Origin: Prevotella sp.
GTDB taxonomy: Bacteria; Bacteroidota; Bacteroidia; Bacteroidales; Bacteroidaceae
Assembly (NCBI GenBank): GCA_017619275.1
Contig: JAFZSR010000016.1
Coordinates: forward strand, 1 to 64,000
DNA length: 64,000 bases
Reading direction: 5' to 3'
How positions within the stretch are numbered: position 1 is the stretch's first letter; each line of letters starts with the position of its first letter. This document shows positions 9,045 to 18,305 of the stretch, one piece after another. The notes beneath the pieces are model-generated. The model did not search any database. It was not told the origin of the DNA and worked only from the letters and a program-made list of their open reading frames with translations. Position numbers and translations under genes: made by a program.

Positions 9045-9389
9045 ATGCCAAGATCAGTAAATCACGTTGCATCAAGAGCAAAGCGCAAGAGAATCCTGAA
9101 GCTCACCCGTGGCTACTTTGGAGCCCGCAAGAACGTTTGGACAGTAGCAAAGAACACCTGGGAGAAAGGTCTGACATACGCTTATCGCGACCGTCGCACC
9201 AAGAAGCGCAATTTCCGCGCCCTGTGGATTCAGCGTATCAACGCAGCTGCACGCATGGAGGGTATCAGCTACAGCAAGCTGATGGGTGCCCTCGCCAAGG
9301 CTGGCATCGAGATCAACCGTAAGGTGCTCGCCGACCTCGCCTTGAACAATCCCGAAGCTTTCAAGGCCATCGTGGAGAAGGTGAAGTAA
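9045..9389 (+). CDS. rplT: 50S ribosomal protein L20
   Basis: The 114-residue protein carries the L20 pattern: [35 protein letters not shown], and [21 protein letters not shown]20 binds 23S rRNA and is needed early in 50S assembly. In other bacteria it represses its own operon; no L20-like leader could be confirmed here. A strong terminator follows, ending the operon. Confidence 0.97.
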   Translation: MPRSVNHVASRAKRKRILKLTRGYFGARKNVWTVAKNTWEKGLTYAYRDRRTKKRNFRALWIQRINAAARMEGISYSKLMGALAKAGIEINRKVLADLALNNPEAFKAIVEKVK

Positions 9390-9405
9390 ACAATAGCCGT
9401 TAACG

Positions 9406-9460
9406 AAAAACAATAGCCGTTGGCAGTCCGCTCTTGGACAGCCAACGGTTATTGTTTTTT
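9406..9460 (+). terminator. terminator of infC operon
   Basis: AACAATAGCCGTTGGC (9409-9424) pairs with GCCAACGGTTATTGTT (9441-9456, one G-T), followed by a T run. A partial copy of the left arm (AACAATAGCCGTTAACG) lies just upstream at 9389-9405. The same hairpin could also serve the convergent xth gene. Confidence 0.85.
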
Positions 9461-9511
9461 GGCAGTGGCGCATGCTATTGCCAATGGTCGGGTGAGCCGC
9501 ATATTTGCGGC

Positions 9512-10264
9512 TTAAAGTTCCAGCGTCAGTTCCACCGGGCAATGGTCGGAACCCAGGATCTGCGTGTGGATGCTGGCCTCGGCGATGTGGGGGCGCAGAC
9601 GGTCGCTCACCACGAAGTAGTCGATGCGCCAGCCAGCGTTCTTCTGTCGGGCTTGGAAGCGATAGCTCCACCACGAATAGCACACCTCTTCAGGATGCTT
9701 CCAGCGGAAGCTGTCGGTGAATCCGGCGGCGAGCAGGTCGGTGAACTTCTGCCGCTCCTCGTCGGTGAATCCGGCGTTGTGTCGGTTGGTCTTCGGATTC
9801 TTGATGTCTATCTCCTCGTGCGCCACGTTCAGGTCGCCGCACAGCACCACGGGCTTCTTCGCGTCCAATTGTTGCAGATAGCTGCGGAAATCGTCTTCCC
9901 AGCGCATGCGATAGTCCAAGCGCTTCAGACCGTCTTGCGAGTTCGGCGTATAGCAGCACACCAGATAGAAGTCGGCCATCTCCAGCGTGATGACACGCCC
10001 CTCGTGGTCGTGCTCGTCGATTCCGATGCCATACGTCACCTGCAGCGGCTTGTGGCGTGCGAAGATGGCAGTGCCGCTGTAGCCCTTCTTCTCGGCCGAG
10101 TTCCAATACGATTCATAGCCGTCGAAGGCCATGTCAAGCTGTCCGGGCTGCATCTTCGTCTCTTGCAGACAGAAGAAGTCGGCGTCCAGCTCACGAAAAA
10201 CATCACTGAAGCCCTTGCCCTCACAGGCGCGAAGGCCATTCACGTTCCAACTAATCAGTTTCAT
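9512..10264 (-). CDS. xth: exodeoxyribonuclease III (AP endonuclease)
   Basis: Mg2+-dependent 3'-5' exonuclease and class II AP endonuclease in base-excision repair. With the ATG at 10264 it has 250 residues. Motifs in order: MKLISWNVNGLRA, CLQETKM (metal-binding Glu), GDLNVAHEEIDIKNPKTN (Asp/Asn pair), AGFTDEER, and SDHCPVEL near the end with the catalytic histidine. An in-frame GTG lies 9 nt upstream at 10273, but the ATG gives the family-typical N-terminus. A TACTTTTG box (10291-10298, minus strand) fits as its -7 element. Confidence 0.95.
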   Translation of the reverse strand: MKLISWNVNGLRACEGKGFSDVFRELDADFFCLQETKMQPGQLDMAFDGYESYWNSAEKKGYSGTAIFARHKPLQVTYGIGIDEHDHEGRVITLEMADFYLVCCYTPNSQDGLKRLDYRMRWEDDFRSYLQQLDAKKPVVLCGDLNVAHEEIDIKNPKTNRHNAGFTDEERQKFTDLLAAGFTDSFRWKHPEEVCYSWWSYRFQARQKNAGWRIDYFVVSDRLRPHIAEASIHTQILGSDHCPVELTLEL

Positions 10265-10344
10265 ATTACTCACTTTTATCCTATTGGCGACAAAAGTACA
10301 AAAAAAAGCTTGTAAAAGCGAAGAAAATCAGAAAAAAACTGTAC

Positions 10345-10430
10345 GTAACGCCCTCCAAAATTTTGGTAACGACTTTTTGAAAAATGGTAACGACTTTTTA
10401 AAAAATCTCGTACGAGATTTTTTTTGAAGT
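10345..10430 (-). repeat. AT-rich intergenic repeat A, copy 2
   Basis: On the minus strand it repeats the order seen at 166-260: the same perfect 24-nt palindrome (10400-10423), then AGTCGTTACC twice with A/T spacers, then CCAAAATTTTGG. The CGTGAAT tail of copy 1 is missing here. Confidence 0.85.
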
Positions 10431-10506
10431 TAACCCTTAGTTTTCCAGTACACTTTTCAATGTTCGCTATTTCACGTTTTTTATACAAAAAAAGTGGGGC
10501 ATAAAG

Positions 10507-10537
10507 TTGCAAATGTGCTTAAAAAGCAGTACCTTTG
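10507..10537 (+). promoter_or_regulatory. promoter of nudC
   Basis: TTG at 10507-10509, a 20-nt spacer, and TACCTTTG at 10530-10537. This predicts an unusually long leader of about 95 nt before the nudC ATG. Confidence 0.6.
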
Positions 10538-10590
10538 CAGACGAATAGTAATTTTAATCTATATTTATCATTTTCCAAAGTTTTTTAAAG

Positions 10591-10618
10591 GGGAACCCGT
10601 TCGTGAGAATAGGTTCCC
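10591..10618 (+). promoter_or_regulatory. hairpin in the nudC leader
   Basis: GGGAACC (10591-10597) pairs with GGTTCCC (10612-10618), followed by TGTTTT, 20 nt before the start codon. It could act as an attenuator or as protection against decay. Confidence 0.4.
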
Positions 10619-10637
10619 TGTTTTCAAAATTAGGCTC

Positions 10638-11423
10638 ATGAAGTGCTATTATTTTGTGTTCTGTAAAGACGACCTGCTGTTGGAGTTGCTCCCCGACGGT
10701 ACCTATACCATACCCCTTTGCGAAGCGCCTCCTACCGAGGTGAAGCCGTGGACCACCATCTTGAACATTGCGCCTCTGGGCGATACCGAAGTGAAGGCCT
10801 ACGCCATTGACACTCCCGTTGCCCCTGGCGGACAGTTGGAGCCCTGCCCGTTGCGGCAGAGCTACTACCGCCTGCCCCGCGAGCTGTATCTGAAGGCGGG
10901 CAAGTGTGCCGAGCTGGTTTTCTGGGACAAGAACACCCGCTATTGCGGCGTCTGCGGTGGCACCATGAAGCTGCACACCGACATTAGCAAGCGTTGCGAG
11001 CACTGTGGCAAGGAGGTTTGGCCGCAGGTGTCGCCAGCCGTCATCGTCAGGATTACGCGGGGCACCGACGAGATTCTGTTGGGGCGAGGGCGCAACTTCC
11101 GTGGCGACTTCTACGGCCTCATAGCCGGCTTCGTGGAGACGGGCGAGACGCTGGAGGAAGCCGTGGCGCGCGAGGTGCGCGAGGAAACTGGTCTCAGCAT
11201 CACGCGTCCGCGCTATTTTGCCTCGCAGCCCTGGCCCTATCCCTGTGGGTTGATGGTGGGCTTTACCGCCGAGTATGCAGGCGGACAGATACATGTGCAG
11301 CGCGAAGAACTGAAGAACGTGGCGTGGTTTCATCGCGACCACCTGCCGAAGCTGCCCGAGAAGCTGAGCATCGCCCGATGGCTGGTCGACGACTGGCTGG
11401 GCGTGCACGAGGAAAAGCTTTAA
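10638..11423 (+). CDS. nudC: NUDIX NADH pyrophosphatase (NudC type)
   Basis: Hydrolyses NAD(H) to NMN(H) and AMP; in E. coli NudC also removes NAD caps from RNA. The 261-residue protein has a zinc ribbon near residues 101-126 (CGVCGGTM then CEHCGKE). The Nudix box follows as GFVETGETLEEAVAREVREE near residue 165. The C-terminal SQPWPYPCGLMVGF matches the NudC-specific SQPWPFPxS pattern. The frame stays open upstream to 10494, but the promoter box lies inside that extension and MKCYYFVF gives a natural N-terminus. Confidence 0.9.
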   Translation: MKCYYFVFCKDDLLLELLPDGTYTIPLCEAPPTEVKPWTTILNIAPLGDTEVKAYAIDTPVAPGGQLEPCPLRQSYYRLPRELYLKAGKCAELVFWDKNTRYCGVCGGTMKLHTDISKRCEHCGKEVWPQVSPAVIVRITRGTDEILLGRGRNFRGDFYGLIAGFVETGETLEEAVAREVREETGLSITRPRYFASQPWPYPCGLMVGFTAEYAGGQIHVQREELKNVAWFHRDHLPKLPEKLSIARWLVDDWLGVHEEKL

Positions 11424-11440
11424 CTTTCCCTGCCTTTTTC

Positions 11441-11471
11441 TTTGCGTTATGGATGGAATTGCTTAACTTTG
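11441..11471 (+). promoter_or_regulatory. promoter of uxuA
   Basis: TTTG at 11441-11444, 19 nt, then TAACTTTG at 11464-11471. The leader to the uxuA ATG would be about 25 nt. Confidence 0.7.
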
Positions 11472-11502
11472 CACCAATTTAGCAAACAACACATATTAGA
11501 TT

Positions 11503-12756
11503 ATGGAAAGAACATGGAGATGGTTTGGCAAGAAAGATAAGATTACGCTTGCCATGTTAAGACAGATAGGCGTGGAGGGCATCGTTACCGCCCTGCACGA
11601 TGTGCCCTTAGGACAGGTATGGACGCGCGAGAAGATTCGCGATCTGCGTGAATATATCGAAAGCTACGGCATGCGCTGGAGCGTGGTGGAGAGCTTGCCC
11701 GTGGTGGAGACCATCAAATATGGCGGTCCCGACCGCGACGAGCAGATTGAGGTGTACAAGCAGAGCCTGCGCAACCTCTCGGCCGAGGGCATCCACTGCA
11801 TCTGCTACAATTTCATGCCCGTGCTCGACTGGGCCCGCACCGACCTGCTGCACCAGAATCCCAACGGCTCTACCAACCTCTATTTCAATTACGCCGAGTT
11901 TGCCTACTTCGACATCTACATCCTCAAGCGCGAGGGTGCTCGCGAGGAGTGGGCACAGTTCCAGTTCCCCGCTGGCGTTGGCGAGGGCCGCAACGTACTC
12001 GCCGAGTGCGACGAGCTGGCCAAGACCATGACGCCCGAGAAAGACCATAAGCTGGTGGAGAACATCGTCATCAAGACGCAGGGCTTCGTCAGCGGTAACT
12101 TCAGCGAGAACGACGAGGCGCCGGTGCAGAAGTTCCGCGAGTTCCTCGACCTCTACAAGGGCATCGACAAGGCGCAGCTGCGCCAGAACATGAAGTATTT
12201 CCTCGAGGCCATCATGCCCACCTGCGAGGAGTGTGGCATGAACATGTGCGTGCACCCCGACGATCCCCCCATTGAGATTCTGGGTCTGCCGCGCATCGTG
12301 CGCACGGAGGAGGACATCCAGTGGTTCCTCGATGCCGTTCCCAACAAACACAACGGCCTTACGTTCTGCGCTGGAAGCCTCTCGGCCGGAGCTTATAATA
12401 ATGTGGTGGAGATGGCTCGCAAGTTCGCCTCGCGTACGCATTTCGTACACCTGCGCTCGTGCCATATCTTCCCCAGTGGCGACTTCACCGAGGCCAGCCA
12501 CCTGGGCGGCCGTGCCGACATCATCGAGCTGTGCCGCATCTTCGAGAAGGAGAACCCGCAGCTGCCCATGCGCGTGGACCACGGCATGACCTTCACCGAC
12601 CAGCCCGGCGGCATCATGGACGAGAGCAGCCATGGCCACAACGCCGGCTACACGCTCCTCGGTCGCATGTTCGCCCTGGGTCAAGTGCAGGGCATACTTG
12701 CCACTGTCGACCGCGAGATGGGCTTGCCCTACAAGCAGCCGGGATTCTTCGATTAG
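11503..12756 (+). CDS. uxuA: mannonate dehydratase
   Basis: Dehydrates D-mannonate to 2-keto-3-deoxygluconate in glucuronate catabolism. The 417-residue protein starts MERTWRWFGKKDKITL and continues with GVEGIVTALHDVPLGQVW, typical of UxuA. Metal-binding candidates include the Cys/His region near ECGMNMCVHPDDPP and the C-terminal HGHNAGYTLLGRMFALG and RVDHGM motifs. uxuB and uxaC are not beside it. The next two genes follow on the same strand 31 nt downstream, one of them a secreted glycosidase-like protein, so the cluster may handle uronate-containing glycans. Confidence 0.95.
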   Translation: MERTWRWFGKKDKITLAMLRQIGVEGIVTALHDVPLGQVWTREKIRDLREYIESYGMRWSVVESLPVVETIKYGGPDRDEQIEVYKQSLRNLSAEGIHCICYNFMPVLDWARTDLLHQNPNGSTNLYFNYAEFAYFDIYILKREGAREEWAQFQFPAGVGEGRNVLAECDELAKTMTPEKDHKLVENIVIKTQGFVSGNFSENDEAPVQKFREFLDLYKGIDKAQLRQNMKYFLEAIMPTCEECGMNMCVHPDDPPIEILGLPRIVRTEEDIQWFLDAVPNKHNGLTFCAGSLSAGAYNNVVEMARKFASRTHFVHLRSCHIFPSGDFTEASHLGGRADIIELCRIFEKENPQLPMRVDHGMTFTDQPGGIMDESSHGHNAGYTLLGRMFALGQVQGILATVDREMGLPYKQPGFFD

Positions 12757-12787
12757 AACATTGTACATTGTTCATCCAACTCAATAC

Positions 12788-12955
12788 ATGAACTGGAAAT
12801 TTATTCTTCGATGGGTCATCACCTTCACGGTGTGCCTCATCATCTACGACCTCACAGCCAGTTTCTGGATGTCGCTGGGCATTTTGATCTTGCTGATTGT
12901 GGCCGAAAATCTTATTATCGACTGGATAAAGAAGCGAAAGGGGGCTCGCAAATGA
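12788..12955 (+). CDS. small membrane protein (55 aa)
   Basis: Begins MNWKFILRWVITFTVCLII and has two hydrophobic stretches (about residues 7-20 and 26-42), then a basic end KKRKGARK, suggesting a cytosolic C-terminus. No family is recognised. Its stop overlaps the next gene's start (ATGA at 12952-12955), which indicates translational coupling with the secreted hydrolase. Confidence 0.65.
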   Translation: MNWKFILRWVITFTVCLIIYDLTASFWMSLGILILLIVAENLIIDWIKKRKGARK

Positions 12956-15900
12956 GACGTTTGCTCTTTGCCTTGGCTCTGCTGGCGGGTTGGGGCTGTG
13001 CCGTGGCCCAGACCGTGCCGGGAGCCTTGCCCTCGCTGGGCGATGGCGTGCGCGATACAGTGCGCACCATGCAATACACCCCTTACGGCAATAAATTCAT
13101 GTGCGAGAACGGCCACCATCGCTTCACTCGCGCCCTATATGGTGGCTACACCGACTATCGCGTGGAGACTAGCGACTGGCCCATCTTCGCCGTTGTGAAG
13201 AAGGGACACCCCGTGAGCGTGCGCTTCGAGATTGAGGGCGTACCCTTGGAGAAAGCCGACTATTGCAAGTCGTGGTACGAGGACGGCGTGCGCTCCTACG
13301 TGCTCGGCGATAAGCGTTGGAACCACCTAGGCGACGGCATCGTGCGTGTGCATGTGGTGGCCCTGCAAGACCGCGAGGGCGCCATCTGGCAGTTCATTGC
13401 CGACAAGTATCGCGGGTCGCTGAAGGTGAAAGTGAAAGTGTGCGACGTGGCCTATCCCAAGCTGCAGCGCAATGGCGACATCGGTGTAGACCGTCCCGAT
13501 GCCTTCGAGCCTTCGCCCACCGAGCAAGGACTCGTGGTGGGTGAAGCCACCCACAGCAGCAACTTTGCACATCTGGTGATGATTGACGACCACATACAGT
13601 TTATGTACGATGGCGATGCCTTCCAGCTCTTCCAGGATAATGTGAACTACAACAAGGAGCTGGCCGCACAAGTGAAGTTCGACACCCCCGACCCCTTTAT
13701 CAACCCGGTGGCAGGCGCCATGATGCTGGCCGCCAATGGCGACTGGGATGGCCAGACCTGGCTCCACGGATGCGTGGGCTGGCGCATGCCGCTGGCCGGA
13801 TGGCGGGCCGCCTACATGGGCGACGTGCTGGGATGGGGCGAACGTGCGAAGAGCCATTTCGACGCCTATGCCAAGAGTCAGGTGACGAGCGTGGAACCCA
13901 CCATCGCCCACCCCTCGCAGGATGCCAGCATGAACATGGCCAGGGCCGAGAAGCGCTGGGGTACGCAGATGTACAGCAACGGTTACATCTGTCGCAATCC
14001 CGAGCGCAACGACCAGATGCACCATTACGACATGAACCTGAACTACATCGACGAGCTGCTGTGGCACTTCCAGTATGATGCCGACCGCGACTACATGCGG
14101 CAGATGTGGCCCGTCATCAAGGCTCATTTGGCGTGGGAGAAGCGCAACTTCGACCCCGATGGCGACCACCTCTACGATGCCTATTGCTGCATTTGGGCCA
14201 GCGACGCCCTCTACTACAACGGCGGTGCCGTCACCCACAGTTCAGCCTATAACTATCGTGCCAATCGCTTGGCAGCCCGCATCGCCCAGCTCATTGGCGA
14301 AGATTCACAGCCCTACAGTCAGGAGGCCGACGCCATCCTGAAAGCCATGAACGAGCGTCTGTGGGTGCAGACGCCCGACGGGGGCCATTGGGCCGAATAC
14401 CAGGATGCCATGGGATTGAAGCGCTTGCACGAGAGTGCCGCCGCCTGGAGCATCTACACCCCCATCGACTGTGGCGTGTGTAGCCCCGAACAGGCCTACG
14501 AGACCACGAAGTATATCGACCGCGAGTTGGCGCATTTCAGTCCCGACTACTATAACTACACCATTGCCACGTCGAACTGGATGCCCTACGCTTGGAGCAT
14601 CAACAACGTGGCCGCCGCCGAGGTGATGCACACCGCGCTGGCCTATTTCGAGGCTGGACGCCCCGAAGAGGCCTTCCGCATGATGAAGGGCAACATCATG
14701 GACCAGATGTACTACGGTCAGTCGCCCGGCAACTTCGGTCAGACCAGTCATTTCGATGCCGCCCGTGGCGAGTGCTACCGCGACTTTGGCGACTGCATCG
14801 GTATTTCTTCGCGCACGCTCATCCAGGGACTCTTCGGTGTCATCCCGCAGGCTCTCTATGGGCGCTGCATCATCAGGCCGGGCTTCCCCAAGGAGTGGGG
14901 CTATGCCAACCTGCGCACGCCTTATATCGAGTATAAGTACACCCGCAAGGATGGCAAGGACCGTCTGGAGATTACGCAGAACTTTGCCCAGCCTTTGCAG
15001 ATTGTGGTGCGCCAGAACCTGGGCGGCGGCCGCTATCGCGACATCGAGGGCACTACCGAGCGCCATCAGGTGATAGAATTCGACACCGACAACGGCCCTG
15101 CCATGGATGCCCGAACCGTGAGGCGTAGCGAGCCGGAGTGGACGCCCGGCCAGCTGGGTCTAGGCGAGCCCGAATTCCGCTCCCGTCTGCGCCCTGTGAC
15201 GATGGATGCCAGTTGGAACGCCAACGTGTCCGACATCTTCAGCCAGAAATACCTGTCGCCGCGCCCCTCCGTCACCACGCTGCAGATTCCTGTGCAGGGG
15301 GTAGGGGAGTGGTGCCATCCGCAATACACACCCACCATCAACGACAGCGTGTTCCGCTCGCTGGTGCGTGGTAACGAGTTCAACGTGGCGGGCGTTCCGT
15401 TCCGCACGCCGAAGAGCGGTCCTAACGTGGTTTTCACCAGCCTTTGGGACAACTATCCCGATGCCATCACCATCCCCCTCAAGGGCAAGGCCTCGTCGGC
15501 CTATCTGCTCTTGGCCGGCACCACCAACCACATGCAATGCCATATCGACAACGGCTTGGTGGTGGTGACCTACGCCGACCGTTCCACCGACACGCTGCGC
15601 TTGCGCAATCCCGAGAACTGGTGTCCCATTGAGCAGGACTACTATGTTGACGGCAAGGCGTTCCAAACCATGGAGCAGCGTCCTTATCGCGTTTGCTTGG
15701 GCACGGGCGATGTGAGCCGCAACCTGGGCGAGAAGCTGGGTATCAAGGGCGTCTACGGACGTGAGATTCCCGGCGGCGCTGCCCAAATGCTGCGCATGCG
15801 TCTGAACCCCTCGAAGAAATTGAAGAGCCTCACCGTGCAGACGCTCTCAAACGATGTAATCATCGGCCTCATGGGCGTTACCCTGGCCGATGCAAAATAA
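12952..15900 (+). CDS. large secreted glycosidase-like protein (DUF4450 type, tentative)
   Basis: The 982-residue protein starts with a signal peptide (MRRLLFALALLAGWGCAVAQ). The first 220 residues look like a beta-domain. The middle, about residues 270-640, has the repeated helical pattern of (alpha/alpha)6 glycosidases, with GCVGWRMPLAGWRAAYMGD, NLNYIDELLWHFQYDADRDY, WASDALYYNGGAVTHSSAY and TSNWMPYAWSINNVAAAEV. Acidic residues there could be catalytic, but I cannot assign them. The C-terminal 300 residues are beta-rich. I associate this layout with DUF4450 proteins from Bacteroidetes glycan loci; that is recall, not a search. The start at 12952 gives the signal peptide and the ATGA overlap; a longer frame from 12811 is rejected. 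Confidence 0.7.
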   Translation: MRRLLFALALLAGWGCAVAQTVPGALPSLGDGVRDTVRTMQYTPYGNKFMCENGHHRFTRALYGGYTDYRVETSDWPIFAVVKKGHPVSVRFEIEGVPLEKADYCKSWYEDGVRSYVLGDKRWNHLGDGIVRVHVVALQDREGAIWQFIADKYRGSLKVKVKVCDVAYPKLQRNGDIGVDRPDAFEPSPTEQGLVVGEATHSSNFAHLVMIDDHIQFMYDGDAFQLFQDNVNYNKELAAQVKFDTPDPFINPVAGAMMLAANGDWDGQTWLHGCVGWRMPLAGWRAAYMGDVLGWGERAKSHFDAYAKSQVTSVEPTIAHPSQDASMNMARAEKRWGTQMYSNGYICRNPERNDQMHHYDMNLNYIDELLWHFQYDADRDYMRQMWPVIKAHLAWEKRNFDPDGDHLYDAYCCIWASDALYYNGGAVTHSSAYNYRANRLAARIAQLIGEDSQPYSQEADAILKAMNERLWVQTPDGGHWAEYQDAMGLKRLHESAAAWSIYTPIDCGVCSPEQAYETTKYIDRELAHFSPDYYNYTIATSNWMPYAWSINNVAAAEVMHTALAYFEAGRPEEAFRMMKGNIMDQMYYGQSPGNFGQTSHFDAARGECYRDFGDCIGISSRTLIQGLFGVIPQALYGRCIIRPGFPKEWGYANLRTPYIEYKYTRKDGKDRLEITQNFAQPLQIVVRQNLGGGRYRDIEGTTERHQVIEFDTDNGPAMDARTVRRSEPEWTPGQLGLGEPEFRSRLRPVTMDASWNANVSDIFSQKYLSPRPSVTTLQIPVQGVGEWCHPQYTPTINDSVFRSLVRGNEFNVAGVPFRTPKSGPNVVFTSLWDNYPDAITIPLKGKASSAYLLLAGTTNHMQCHIDNGLVVVTYADRSTDTLRLRNPENWCPIEQDYYVDGKAFQTMEQRPYRVCLGTGDVSRNLGEKLGIKGVYGREIPGGAAQMLRMRLNPSKKLKSLTVQTLSNDVIIGLMGVTLADAK

Positions 15901-15913
15901 AAGTAGAAAGAAA

Positions 15914-18187
15914 ATGAAAAGAATATCATTGTTGTGCGCCACGCTGTTGGTAGCCGTCTCGCAGTTGTTGGCGGGACAGAAGTTGTCGTTGAAAGAAATC
16001 ACCAGCGGTGCCTTTCGGGGTGAATCAATCGCTGCCGTAGAGCCGTTGGCCGATGGGGAGAGCTATGCCCAGATTTCTTCCGACGGGAAACAGATTTTGA
16101 AATACTCGTTCCGCACTGGCAAGCAGACGGGCGTGCTCTTCGATGCCTCCACTGCCCGTGGAGCCAGCATCAACCGTGTGGAGGGCTACCTCATGAGTCC
16201 CGATGCCAAGCGCATCCTCATTCAAACACAGACCACGCCCATCTACCGACGTTCCTTCACCGCCGTTTACTACATCTTTAATATTGCCAACAACAAGCTG
16301 GAACCGCTCAGCGATGGCGGGCCGCAGCAGACGCCCGTATGGAGTCCCGACGGCCAGCAGGTGGCCTTCGTCCGCGACAACAATATCTTCCTCGTGAAGC
16401 TGCTCTACAACAACGCCGAGAGCCAGGTGACGAAGGACGGCAAGCGCAATGAAATCATCAACGGACTGCCCGACTGGGTGAACGAGGAGGAGTTCTCGTT
16501 CAACTCGGCGATGGTGTTCTCGGCCGACTCGAAGCAAATCATCTGGGTGCGCTACGACGAGAGCCAGGTGCCTGAGGTCTATCTGCCGCTGACTCCCGCC
16601 GACTGGCATGCTGGTTCACGTCCTGCCGCGAAGGCTTGGATGAATCCCCAAGGGGTCTATTCCTATAAGTATCCCAAGGCTGGCGAGCAGAACGCCACGG
16701 TGAAGTTGATGAGCTTCGACATCAAGAGCCATCAGACGCGCACCCTGCAGCTGCCCCTCGATGCCGACGGCTACATCCCCCGCATCCTGCCCACCAGTGA
16801 CCCCACGAAGGTGGCCGTCTTCACACTGAACCGCCACCAGGATTGTCTGCGCATCTTCATGGCCAATCCGCTCACCACCATTTGCCAGCAGATTATCGAG
16901 GACAAGGTGGACAAATACATCAACGAGAACGTCTTTGCCAATGTGAAGATTACGAAGAACAACATCCTCCTCACCAGCGAGCGCGATGGCTACAACCACC
17001 TCTACCTCTACAACCTCAACGGACAGCTGCTGCGTAAGGTGGGCGACCTGCCGCAGGGGCAGCGGTTTGGTGGTGGCGAGAAAGACACGCATACCATCGT
17101 CACCGATGTCTACGGCTACGACGAGGCTACGGGCGACATCTACTTTGCTGCCCTGAACAATGGCCCCACGGATCAGCAGGTATTCGTGGCTCACAAGAAT
17201 GGCAAGACCGACTGTCTTACCACCAAAGGCGGCTGGTCGTCGGCCATCTTCTCCAATGATTTCAAGAACTTCATCTGCACCTGGAGCAACCTGGACACTC
17301 CCCCGCAAATCTCCCTCTGTCCGACGTCTGGTGGCGCTGCCGCCAAAAATGTCGTCGTCTTGAAGGACAACAAGGCACTGGCTGAAAAGTATGCCTCCTA
17401 CGACATGGGCAAGAAGGAATTTCTTGTATTTACCACAACCGAGGGCGTAAGACTCATCGGCTGGATGGTGAAGCCCGCAGACTTCGACCCGTCGAAGAAG
17501 TACCCCGTGGTGATGTACCAATACGGCGGCCCCGGCAACCAGCAGGTGAAGAACGCCTGGGGTGTCGGCATGAGCGGACAGGGTGCCCTCTTGGAGCAGT
17601 ATCTGGCGCAGCAGGGCTACATCTGCGTCTGTGTCGACAACCGGGGTACCGGCGGGCGCGGTGCCGAGTTCGAGAAGTGCACCTATCTGCACCTTGGCGA
17701 GCTCGAAGCCAAAGACCAGGTGGAGACTGCCTTGTGGCTGGGCCAGCAGAGCTATGTGGACAAGGACCGCATCGCCATCTGGGGCTGGAGCTATGGTGGT
17801 TGGAACACGCTGATGTCGATGAGCGAGGGCCGTCCCGTATTCTGCTGCGGCATCGCCATCGCGCCTCCTACCTGCTGGCGCTATTACGACACCATCTATA
17901 CCGAGCGTTTCATGCGCACGCCCAAGGAGAACCCCGACGGCTATGACAACGTGTGTCCCCTGGTCCGTGTCGGCAAGCTCAGCGGCGCCTTGCTACTCTG
18001 TCATGGCTTGGCCGACGACAACGTGCACTACCAGAACACCGCCGACCTCATCGATGCCTTAGTGCAGGCCGACAAGGATTTCCAGCAGCTGGTCTACACC
18101 AATCGCAACCACAGCATCTTTGGTGGCAACACCCGCCACCACCTGTTCCGCCAGTGCATGAATTTCTTTGCGGCGCATCTGAAATAA
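15914..18187 (+). CDS. dipeptidyl-peptidase IV (S9B family)
   Basis: Secreted serine peptidase that removes X-Pro dipeptides from peptide N-termini. The 757-residue protein has a signal peptide (MKRISLLCATLLVAVSQLLA), a beta-propeller domain to about residue 500, and an alpha/beta-hydrolase domain. The catalytic serine is in GWSYGGWNTLMS (near residue 627), the aspartate in HGLADDNVHYQNT, and the histidine in NRNHSIFGGN. NEEEFSF matches the double-Glu motif that holds the substrate amino group. The ATG at 15914 follows the previous gene by 13 nt, so it is probably in the uxuA transcript. A clear terminator follows. Confidence 0.93.
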   Translation: MKRISLLCATLLVAVSQLLAGQKLSLKEITSGAFRGESIAAVEPLADGESYAQISSDGKQILKYSFRTGKQTGVLFDASTARGASINRVEGYLMSPDAKRILIQTQTTPIYRRSFTAVYYIFNIANNKLEPLSDGGPQQTPVWSPDGQQVAFVRDNNIFLVKLLYNNAESQVTKDGKRNEIINGLPDWVNEEEFSFNSAMVFSADSKQIIWVRYDESQVPEVYLPLTPADWHAGSRPAAKAWMNPQGVYSYKYPKAGEQNATVKLMSFDIKSHQTRTLQLPLDADGYIPRILPTSDPTKVAVFTLNRHQDCLRIFMANPLTTICQQIIEDKVDKYINENVFANVKITKNNILLTSERDGYNHLYLYNLNGQLLRKVGDLPQGQRFGGGEKDTHTIVTDVYGYDEATGDIYFAALNNGPTDQQVFVAHKNGKTDCLTTKGGWSSAIFSNDFKNFICTWSNLDTPPQISLCPTSGGAAAKNVVVLKDNKALAEKYASYDMGKKEFLVFTTTEGVRLIGWMVKPADFDPSKKYPVVMYQYGGPGNQQVKNAWGVGMSGQGALLEQYLAQQGYICVCVDNRGTGGRGAEFEKCTYLHLGELEAKDQVETALWLGQQSYVDKDRIAIWGWSYGGWNTLMSMSEGRPVFCCGIAIAPPTCWRYYDTIYTERFMRTPKENPDGYDNVCPLVRVGKLSGALLLCHGLADDNVHYQNTADLIDALVQADKDFQQLVYTNRNHSIFGGNTRHHLFRQCMNFFAAHLK

Positions 18188-18219
18188 TAAGATTCTCGTT
18201 TTCACGAAAATGAAAAAAG

Positions 18220-18254
18220 TGGGCTATAGGTTTTACGCTCTAAACCTATAGCCC
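18220..18254 (+). terminator. terminator after DPP-IV
   Basis: TGGGCTATAGGTTT (18220-18233) pairs with AAACCTATAGCCCA with an 8-nt loop. The stem is perfect; the following sequence is A/T-rich rather than a pure T run. Confidence 0.75.
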
Positions 18255-18305
18255 AAATATAATTATGGTCAATTAGGGCAATTCGTTTCTATAGTCTGTC
18301 TTTTA

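Larger units (their letters stand above)
10265..10637. other. divergent intergenic region xth/nudC
   Basis: No gene is visible. It contains the xth -7 box (10291-10298), repeat A copy 2 (about 10345-10430), the nudC promoter (10507-10537) and a hairpin leader (10591-10618). Confidence 0.7.

Noticed and set aside
12811..12951. Longer N-terminus for the glycosidase-like protein.
   Set aside because: It would overlap the small membrane-protein gene and place the signal peptide inside the protein.
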